A stretch of 64,000 bases of DNA from Nemertoderma westbladi (taxonomy: Eukaryota > Xenacoelomorpha > Nemertodermatida > Nemertodermatidae): contig JAUCBJ010007777.1 in NCBI GenBank assembly GCA_032718475.1, positions 38,986 to 102,985 of the forward strand. Direction: 5' to 3'. The position numbers and the translations under genes were made by a program. The notes under the pieces are model-generated. The model saw nothing but the letters and a program-made list of their open reading frames with translations. It made no database searches and was not told the origin of the DNA. Of this stretch, positions 56,241 through 64,000 are shown in pieces; positions within the stretch are counted from its first letter, which is position 1; every line of letters begins with the position of its first letter.

Positions 56241-57495
56241 ATAATCAGTAAAGTAATCACATAAAGTAATCAGTACACCTCACCAATATACTACTCGAGC
56301 AATGGGTAATTAGGACAAGCAGTGTAAGGAACCAGACTAATAAGACAGCTTGCTTATTGTTTAATTCGCAAAATCATTGGCTTAGTATTTAATGGTGATT
56401 CTTTATAGAATATAATTCGTAGAATTATTAGCAAAATAATTTCGTTGAAGCGTTGACATGATAAATAAATATCAATATTATCAGCATAAAGGTTTATTAT
56501 TTATAATCAATACTATCAGCATAAGGTAAGTTTTAATATTTCTTACAAATTGGTTCGCTTCCACGCCTAACACATATTACTTTTAAAACACCAATGTTCT
56601 GTTAATACCTGCCTGTCATTAATCCTCTGTGTTCGCCTTTGGGTTGGGTTGGTGCAGATTAAAGGGGAGTTTTAGAGGGGGGGAACTCTCCCCTCTTCTT
56701 TGATTTATTGGCGGTTTGGTTAAATTTCTTAAATACCAATTTTGTGATAGAATAGCTCAATTTTAGTTTGTATCCCATAACTGAGCATCGTCTACATTTT
56801 ATGTATACATTAATATATTATTATATTGCCTTAACGGCTGGTTGAATTTTGAGTTTATAAAAGGAGGGAAATTCAAAGCGAATTAAGAACAATAATTTTG
56901 TTGTTGTGAATTGTAGAGTGGTAGCAGTACAGCAGTCTGAGCAGTACAGCAGTAGCAGGGCTACGGTCAGGCTGTCAGGCTATCAGGCAGTGATGCTTGC
57001 AATCAGGCAGTCTTCGGCCTTTTCCTATAGCCTAATTCATTGTGTTCGGAGGTTGGGCTTACAGTTTATCCTATCCTTTAAAACTGACAGACTGACTAGG
57101 CCTACCGTATTTTCGTTGGGCAGTTGCCAGTTGGATATCGGTATTCAGGTATTTCATAATTTATGCTGCGATGTGTGGCGTGTGGGTGGGTGCCACTGCC
57201 AATGCACAATGGTGCCATACCATATCATTCGACGACTATATAAAATTAGAGTAGCCCACTTCTCAGCCTTTTAGATTACAGAATTCTATGGCAGTGCAGC
57301 AGTGTGTCCTACGGCTGTACGGCAGTACGGCTACGGGCCCGGTTGTCAGGTTGTAGGAGGCTAATCTATAGCATATAGGCCTACTTTGGCTACTTTGAAT
57401 GAAATGAATGATATTTTATTTACTGGTTTAGGTACTTACATAAACCGTTACCGGTACTAGCACTAGCCGAAGCCGACTAGCGAAGCGAGCTGTAT
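56241..57495. other. no gene seen
   Basis: Mixed AT-rich sequence. A 122-codon frame at 56,906-57,274 is the longest here, but it is repetitive at its start (CAGTACAGCAG) and gives no recognisable protein. Confidence 0.4.
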
Positions 57496-57503
57496 AAAAA
57501 AAA

Positions 57504-57860
57504 CGGTCCATCTAAACACCCAAATCACACCAATCACGCGAAATCACTCAACAAATTAGAATTTTTATTTTTTCACATCGTTTACCGGCTGACCGGTATT
57601 GTTTTGGTACCTTCTGGCTACCACTCCACTGTGTAACCTGCTGACCTGCTCCTTTTTTTGTGATTTGGTTTTGTCCTGTTTGTGATTATTTTTTGTAATT
57701 TGGTTTGTGATTGTGTTTGTAATTTGGTTTGTGATTGTGTTTGTGATTTGTCAGTTTGTTGTGATTTGGCTGTTTGGTGTTACTGTGATATTTATTGTAA
57801 TTTGTTCTGATTCGGTGTGATTTATTGTGATTTGGGTGTTTAGACTGTTAGATGGACCTA
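57504..57860. mobile_element. MITE family M1, copy 2
   Basis: The left end CGGTCCATCTAAACACCCAA mirrors the right end TTGGGTGTTTAGAC...GATGGACC. The interior has CATCGTTTACC, TTGTTTTGGTACCTTCTGGC, AACCTGCTCCTTTTTTTGTG and many GTGATTTGG units, as in copy 1 at 41,819-42,082. Flanks TATAAAAA and TATAAATT are similar but not identical, so the target duplication is uncertain. Confidence 0.8.
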
Positions 57861-58598
57861 TAAATTGAGGTAGGGGGTATAAGGTCATGTCTTCAGAATC
57901 ACCTTGGGACATGTTTTTTCGATGTATTAGGGGATATGGGCATAATATTCAGATTCACAACAATTTTGAAATTTTAGTCCAAATTCATCAGCAGCTAGCA
58001 AAAAAACTGAGCGGTACCCACAATGTGCTCGAGCGATAATGGATTTATGATATTTTTGCTTGTATAGGGCCTACCAACTTCTTATGGTCGTATTGACTTG
58101 ATTTTGGTTTCATTTGAATCGCAATGGTCGATTTAGTGGGGGTAGATGTCACCATTTAGTCACTAAACACTATATTTCTTAAGATATGGGTAATTTGCCA
58201 TAAAATTTTCATTTTTATTTCGTTTCGATTGGCATCAGTTCTTATAAGTAGCACTGCAATACATTATACACTTATACAGTTGTATTTTTTTATGTATTTA
58301 AGTATATTTATTTATTTTTTTGTTTCTTAGCTGAAGAATTTGTATATTAAATATCACTTACATTTCTGAAATTTCATCAGTCTATTGTTGAATGATTCTA
58401 TAACTGCACAGGTCAAGATTTGATCTTTATACACATGAATGTCAGTCATCTAGAATAGAAAAGGGTATTTCCAGAATGTATCTGTACCATGATTAAACCT
58501 TCCTAAGTGCTCGACTACATACATATAGGATAGGTTGTCGCCTCCCAGATTGTGGCACACATGCTATTCTGTTGGTACAGATCTGATTGATTACTTAT

Positions 58599-59871
58599 TC
58601 ATAATGACTGTATGGGTGGATGGATGTCTTGGATAGTGATAGCGTTGTTACTTATTATCTGGAAAATATCATCGTTAGAAGGAAGTTTGATTTGATCTCT
58701 GTTGCTTCTAGAAGCAACGTGGCTCTCATCTGATAATAACACAGCTGGATTCTCAACCATTCCCTCATGGGAAATCTTCATGAGCCGAAACAAATGGCAA
58801 TGGAAAAAACTGGCAATTACATCAGACTTATGAGAACGTTTGGAAAAAGCCTTTAAGTGCGGCTTTTTAGAATTGATTCATGCTCATCAAGTGAGGTGCA
58901 TGGTCCATAGTTTACAATCTTAAGAAGCTTCGTAGTTAGATAGTGTACTAATTGTGAGTGAATGTGTGATCCTGTAATCACAGTGAGATGCTAGGCCTAT
59001 TTTATTTAGAAGCCTCTGTTTCTGGAGAGCTTTTTGGCTTTGAGACAATCTATCCTCCCTTTCACGGAGAATGGATTGAACTTGTCGAGAAATTCTTTCA
59101 ACAATGCCTTTTCAGCCTGATATACAGTACTGTAAAACCATATCAGTACAAATCCCTTAGCAGTGAACTGGGCATTGTGATATTTTGCTGCTACCGCCAA
59201 GTGTCTATATTTGGCAAGATCCCTCTTAGATTCAATATTATGTCTTATGTCTTGGAAGTTCTATCAGATCTTCAGGATCAATCCTAAACAATTCAGTATC
59301 TCGTGGTTTCTCCCCTGCCTCTTTGTAAAATCCATATTCTCGACCACCAACCACACTGAGAATGAATTACAGTACCTCTGCTACATGAAGGCACATTTTA
59401 TGCATAATGGCCTTATCAAGATCAGTTTGGGACTTCTTTCAGGAACATGTTTGTATATTACTATAGTCTGCCAGGGTCTCAGTTTTACCAGCCTTGAGAT
59501 CACTGCATAGTTTAGGAAGTATCTCAAGAAGCTTGTCTTGGCCAGATTGCTCAACACAGATAAGAAAAGGCAATGTAAATAAGCAACTAATGCAAAGGTT
59601 TGGAGCTCTCTAAGGAAAAACTCACAGCTGATATATATATATAGATTACATGCATCCACAAGTAAGTTGGTCTTGTATGTCTCTTGTAGAAGCATCTGTA
59701 GCAATGGAGGGCATGAAGAAGAGAGACATAGCCAAGCTTTGTGAAGCGTCGTTCATGATACAATGTCATATGTTTTACTTGGGGCCTTCATGTTCTACAA
59801 TAAGGTCAGAATTGGATGACTTTGTCATGAGTGACAAGTTTAAGCAAGGCATAAATGCCAGCAATCACTAA
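58599..59871 (-). pseudogene. decayed protein remnants inside the inverted-repeat element
   Basis: Three to four minus-strand frames in different phases (59,587-59,769, 59,381-59,704, 59,006-59,200 and 58,599-58,793) contain protein-like stretches such as HERRFTKLGYVSLLHALHCY, VLSNLAKTSFLRYFLNYAV, AVAAKYHNAQFTAKGFVLIW and LLSDESHVASRSNRDQIKL. Their order and strand suggest one gene interrupted by frameshifts, possibly the transposase of this element. I do not recognise the family or any catalytic triad. Confidence 0.4.
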
Positions 59872-60059
59872 AGCTTTCTTGCCCTTAAAAAATGGCCTCA
59901 CGGATGGATTTATTGCCTCTAACCTATCTCTTAACTGTACAGATAACTCAACACATTACAGTAATATTTAAATTTTCCTATCCTTCAACAGTATGACCTC
60001 ATCAGGCATCACAAGATGCTAGATTCGGCATCAGAGGGATTTTCTGAATTGAATGACAT

Positions 60060-60540
60060 ATAATTTAATTTTTAATTTTAATTTAATTTCATACACAAAC
60101 AAAATATAGTTTGGTACACCGTACTTAATGTGCACAAATCGACCACCTAAACTATAAATAGCAAAAGCACAGACTGAAACAGAAACATGACAAAATATTG
60201 GTAAAATGTAAGTGTATTAAACCCTAACCAAAAAACTAAGAGAAGAATCATGAAGTAGCAGCAAAATTTATAATATTATCTAGTTCAAGGGAATCAAAAC
60301 CGGGAACACTGGCGTTATTTAACCGACAATTAATAAGTTCATGTAACAAAGGAACCCGCCATTCATTACCAACAGGCACAAGTGCATAACTCAAACTATT
60401 AGCAAACCTTGGGACCAGAGAACGTAAATTATATATGTTACACCGGTTACCAATATTTCGTAAATTTGTGCCCGAACATGTCCTACAATCAAAAACGCAC
60501 AATTCGGCCAAAAATCGTATAATACGTTGGCTTTTTAAAT
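60060..60540 (-). mobile_element. 5'-truncated LINE 3' end nested in the inverted-repeat element
   Basis: The minus strand reads MAELCVFDCRTCSGTNLRNI, RFANSLSYALVPVGNEWRVP and LLHELINCRLNNASVPGFDS to a stop at 60,248: the C-terminal tail of a non-LTR ORF2 protein. It is followed by an AT-rich 3' end (ATTTTAATTTAATTT) near 60,065. A different family from the other LINEs here. Confidence 0.6.
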
Positions 60541-61089
60541 TGGCTTTTTAAAATTTATTTATTTTTAAGTCAGAATTATAATAAAAATAAGTTAAATTTT
60601 GTTAAATCTACCATAACTTTTACCCTAACATAACATTTAGAGTTTAATGACTAAATGGTGACATATACCCCCACTAAATCGACTATTGTGATTCAAATGA
60701 GTCCAAAATCAAGTGAATACAACCATAGGAAGTTGGTATACAAGCAAAATTATCATAAATACATTATCGCTCGAGCGGATTGTGGGTACTGCTCAGTTTT
60801 CTTGCTTGTTGTTGATGAATTTCGACTAAAATTTCAAATTTTTTGTGAATATTATGCCCATATGCCATAATGCATCGAAAAATCATGTCCCAAGCTGATT
60901 TGGAGAGCATCACCAAAAATCTGACCCATACCCCCTACCTCTACTATAAAAAAGCAGCAAAGCGGGTCTTAATTCAGTGTCCCGTACAACCTATTCTTTA
61001 TAATTATATATTATAATATAATTCGTTCGGTATAAATTATTTCTGAAAATTTGCATGAATTCGTATTTCATTGTTGTAACTATGTAAAG

Positions 61090-62226
61090 GGCAGTGATTT
61101 TTTATGTCCTTTTATTTGACTTTTTTTGTCATTTTTTTTTTACGAATTATGCATAATGACTTTTGTTGTCCTTTTAATGACTTTTATTGCCCTTTTAATG
61201 ACTTTTTATGTATGTATTTCTTCAAACTGTCAGACTGCTGATTTCTGGACTGTCAGACAGTTGATTTCACTATGCCTGTGCCAAAACATTCCATGATTCC
61301 ATGATTTATAGACTATGAGCTAGATTTCCATATGCGCGCCTGTGGTAAAAAGACTCTATATTTAATAGTTTGTGGTTGTTGTCGATAATCGATTACCACA
61401 TGACGTAGCAAAACACTCATTTTATAGCCAAAAACAATTACCAATTGATGGAAAGGAGCAGGTTAATGCCGAGTTTTCTAACCAAAACAATAAACAGTCA
61501 CTTTACCAAATCAGGGAAAGGAGCAGGTTACAGAGACGGGATTTTCTAACCAAAACAATAAACGATCACTTAACTAATTGAGGGAAAGGAGCAGGTTACA
61601 GAGGCGGGATTTTCTAACCAAAACAATAAACGATCACTTAACTTATTGAGGGAAAGGGGCAGGTTACAGAGGCGGGATTTTCTAACCAAAACAATAAACG
61701 ATCATTTAACTAATTGAGGGAAAGGGGCAGGTTACAGAGGCGGGCCTTCTGTGCTGTTGGAAGTAGTGGTGCCGCTATCCGTAACACTACTCAGACAGTA
61801 GTCATGATCCATTATTGATTATAAAACTAATACAGTAATAGGCCTAAATTATGTGAAAGGTATATCCACATTTTCCACAATCCTGCAATCCAGTTCGGCC
61901 TATCAATTATTTAAAATTTATTAGCACAACCGGTAGGCCTACCATTACCGTATTTAAATGGTCGGCTACACAGTAGGCCTGTACTGCTATAGCAGTACCG
62001 GTGCCGGTACCGGTACTAAAATACAGAAATACCTGCTTTATACCTACATCTGTACATACAATACAGCAAAATAGTGCTATATATACTAATACCGGTACTG
62101 ATAGCCTGAGAGAACAGCAGTAGAGAAACCGGTAGCATGGAACCTAACATTAGACTTTTGGAGGACATAAAAAATAAAAAAAAAGGACAAAGAAAGGATT
62201 TAAACGGACAATAAAAATTATTGCGT
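61090..62226 (-). mobile_element. element A, copy 2 (uninterrupted, inverted), 8-bp TSD
   Basis: The reverse complement matches both halves of copy 1 and reads straight through the BEL/Pao insertion point (the tatag target is at 62,077-62,081). It is flanked by atgtaaag at 61,082-61,089 and 62,227-62,234. Length is 1,137 bp against about 1.69 kb for copy 1 without the BEL/Pao element; most of the difference is fewer 68-bp units. No transposase frame. Confidence 0.92.
61440..61745 (-). repeat. 68-bp minisatellite in element A copy 2, about 4-5 units
   Basis: GGGAAAGGAGCAGGTTACAG and TTTTCTAACCAAAACAATAA alternate; five GCAGGTTA landmarks are visible. This is the reverse complement of the array at 29.3-30.2 kb. 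Confidence 0.92.
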
Positions 62227-62284
62227 ATGTAAAGTACCGGTCAGCCGGTGAATATTTCGTACTATATAGTTTCCGATAGTTATT

Positions 62285-62882
62285 GCCCCTCGACCTATTC
62301 GCCCCAAGTCTATTCGCCGCAGATTTTAGGGACATATGACAGTCACTTTGCCGCATATAATTATAAATTATTTAATGTTCTGAGTCTGACTAATACGGTA
62401 CTAATTCTTGTCAGCTTATGGCTTGTACAAAACTAATAGAAAACCCAACAAATCCCCATGACGATCAGGGATTTGATGATTCAATTGTTGTGAGTTGATG
62501 GTGCAACTATAAACTGTTGGGCATCACTGCATAATTACAGAACTGCAGAACAGCAGATGTAGACTGAATCATGACTTATGAGCAAGCTGACATGTTTATT
62601 GTTTTAAATATTTATCTAGCATGTCTAGGCTACTGTCAGACTATGTATACAATATACTACCCAGCTGTACAGTACACGTAATTGTAATTTGTAAATTATC
62701 GTATGTTATGTATTATCGAGTGTTATAATTAGATTTTTTGAATTGGATACCTAGATAAGTTAAAAATATTTGAACAGTGATAGTTAGTTATAGTATAGAC
62801 CCTATTTATTATTATATTACATACCGGTACTGTATATTATATTACTGGGGCGAATAGACTTGGTGCGAATAGGTCGAGGGGC
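62285..62882. mobile_element. 598-bp MITE with 34-bp inverted ends
   Basis: The left end GCCCCTCGACCTATTCGCCC then CAAGTCTATTCGCC is mirrored with one mismatch by GGCGAATAGACTTGG then TGCGAATAGGTCGAGGGGC at the right. The ends contain an internal repeat (CTATTCGCC twice). No target duplication is evident and there is no coding frame. Confidence 0.85.
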
Positions 62883-62889
62883 GAATCGA

Positions 62890-63110
62890 CCCGCACCCTT
62901 ATTTACCGGTTCACATTTTTACACATAGAAATATACAACTTTTAAGCCCACCGCCAACCCCATTACTGTAGAATAGGGCTTGTCCCAGGAGTGGTGTAGC
63001 CTGTCCGTAAATTTATTTTATATCATATCATACATAATATAATATATAATTATTAATAATACTTCATATTATATACCCGCATATGGGAAATATATCTACA
63101 CATTTGTGGT
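62890..63110. other. no gene seen
   Basis: AT-rich, probably intronic relative to the exon that follows. Confidence 0.4.
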
Positions 63111-63115
63111 CTAAG

Positions 63116-63524
63116 TATTGCCGTTGTAACTTGTAATGGATGTCGTTCGAAAGGAACCCAATATGCAACCGTTGAAGTAGAGGTGGAGAAGCTTCAAAAT
63201 GAAGTTGATACTCTAATTGAAAAGGAAGTTTATTTAGAATCGGAGAAACATAAACTAAATGTGATGCTGGGTTCGCTAACTCAACCATCGGATACATCCA
63301 ACATGCTTGGTGAATATATTCGCGATAAAGATATAGATGACCCAGATTTGTTTACAGAAATATTTAATCTTGTAAGCGAATCGAAGATAATAAAACTGCG
63401 AGTAAAAGAGATGCAGGAACAACTTGATAGGATTGCATGTATGAAGGATGAGGTGGAATTTATGAGAAATATTAAAACCAATTTAGACTCTGGTGAGATT
63501 GAAGTTAAGCCCGAACTATCGTAG
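63116..63524 (+). CDS. 3'-terminal exon of a bZIP (Fos/ATF3-like) protein, partial
   Basis: The open frame ends with a stop at 63,522-63,524. Leucines recur every seven residues through EKLQNEVDTLIEKEVYLESE and KHKLNVMLGSL (five heptads), and the charge pattern at neighbouring positions is that of a leucine zipper; the closing ...HKLNVML is like the end of Fos/ATF3 zippers. Upstream, CRSKGTQYATVEVEVEKL resembles the end of a basic region, but the Asn and Ala-Ala of the DNA-contacting part are not visible, so they lie in an upstream exon outside the window or have decayed. The exon start is uncertain (candidate acceptor TCTAAG ending at 63,115); no ATG start is evident. Two AATAAA signals follow at 63,699 and 63,713. 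A bZIP would dimerise and bind DNA in the nucleus. Confidence 0.5.
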
Positions 63525-64000
63525 AGAATTTGGTACCGTAAAACAAACTTATTAAGCCCGATTCGCAGATACACTTCCCGGTGGATTTGATTTTGAACGC
63601 ACTTGACAGCGCGGTCACAGCTTTCTCGCCGCGAGATATATATGTGAATCAGCAAGTGTAATAAGTGTATCATACTCAACTGTTTCTAGTAATGTGTAAA
63701 TAAATGATTAGGAATAAACAACAAACTTGATAATACTGTAACAATTATTGTTTTGTTTTCATACAGATAATTATCAAATGCTTGTGAAAAATAAAGCTTA
63801 CCACACTAATTCTGACTCACTCACTCACTCACTCAAGCAACAGGAAAGACATGGACATAATTCTGCAGAAATCCTGTTATATTTCACACTTGGGGAGAAA
63901 TTTTACTGGGCTACCAAAAGTCAAGTGTTTTTTTTGTCGGTAAAGTGGCAAAGGTAATTAAATCGCATTTCTATGAGTTGTCCAGATAGAGTGGGGGTGG
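63525..64000. other. 3' flank, no further gene
   Basis: After the polyadenylation signals there is a short CTCA microsatellite near 63,817-63,835 and no supported coding frame. Confidence 0.4.
63699..63718 (+). promoter_or_regulatory. two polyadenylation hexamers after the zipper exon
   Basis: AATAAA at 63,699-63,704 and again at 63,713-63,718, about 175-190 nt after the stop codon, a normal distance for a short 3' UTR. Confidence 0.55.

Larger units (their letters stand above)
57869..60941. mobile_element. 3.07-kb element with about 0.3-kb inverted ends and decayed interior
   Basis: GAGGTAGGGGGTAT at the left end mirrors ATACCCCCTACCTC at the right. The arms match for about 300 bp: ATGTTTTTTCGATG and its complement; GGGCATAATATTC and its complement; GCTCGAGCGATAAT and its complement; TCGATTTAGTGGGGGTAGAT and the complement of ATATACCCCCACTAAATCGA. 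The interior has several broken minus-strand frames (58.6-59.9 kb) that look like one decayed protein of unrecognised family, plus a truncated LINE near 60.06-60.54 kb. No target duplication could be fixed. The arm motif TCGATTTAGTGGG is shared with the near-palindrome at 42.9-45.4 kb. Confidence 0.75.

Noticed and set aside
56906-57274. 122-codon frame as a gene
   Set aside because: Starts in a CAGTACAGCAG repeat and shows no domain, splice structure or regulatory signals.

Overview
The window is animal nuclear DNA of the repeat-rich kind: AT-rich, with a split acireductone dioxygenase gene, non-LTR retrotransposon remnants, a BEL/Pao LTR retroelement, many DNA-transposon relics and long tandem arrays. 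Palindromic ACCGGT and GGCCTA words recur throughout. Together with the BEL/Pao element this suggests a marine invertebrate, perhaps a deuterostome such as an echinoderm, but the species cannot be fixed from the sequence alone. No rRNA, tRNA, CRISPR or bacterial operon structure was seen.

Layout. 1-1.1 kb: two weak candidate coding exons on the minus strand. 1.6-10.6 kb: small tandem repeats and two decayed minus-strand LINE copies, one split by a 918-bp hAT-type element with an 8-bp target duplication. 10.6-30.6 kb: a nested structure. A non-autonomous element carrying a 68-bp minisatellite (8-bp target duplication cttagtaa) is interrupted by an 18.2-kb BEL/Pao retroelement with nearly identical 1.27-kb LTRs. 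An uninterrupted inverted copy of the host element lies at 61,090-62,226 and preserves the empty site. 30.6-41.8 kb: LINE fragments, MITEs, a 2.37-kb inverted-repeat element, hairpin arrays, poly-G/poly-C tracts and another decayed LINE. 42.3-48.5 kb: the two-exon ADI1 (acireductone dioxygenase) gene, whose 5.05-kb intron holds a 2.5-kb near-palindrome and a 176-bp satellite. 49.6-53.9 kb: about 67 copies of a 64-bp repeat with a 512-bp higher-order period. 54.4-55.1 kb: an intact gene for a secreted cysteine-rich protein (minus). 55.8-62.9 kb: a LINE end, MITEs and a 3.07-kb element with long inverted ends. 63.1-63.7 kb: a 3'-terminal exon with a leucine zipper, probably from a bZIP factor.

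The BEL/Pao element is the most unusual item. It has four long ORFs where the family normally has one gag-pol frame. ORF1 is a coiled-coil protein upstream of gag. ORF2 is gag, zinc knuckles, protease and the start of RT. ORF3 is the rest of RT, RNase H and integrase, reached through an in-frame TGA. ORF4, about 1,180 codons and lying 3' of pol, has no recognisable envelope features but carries its own cluster of gag-like zinc knuckles and a basic tail. ORF4 is the best candidate here for an undescribed protein or system.
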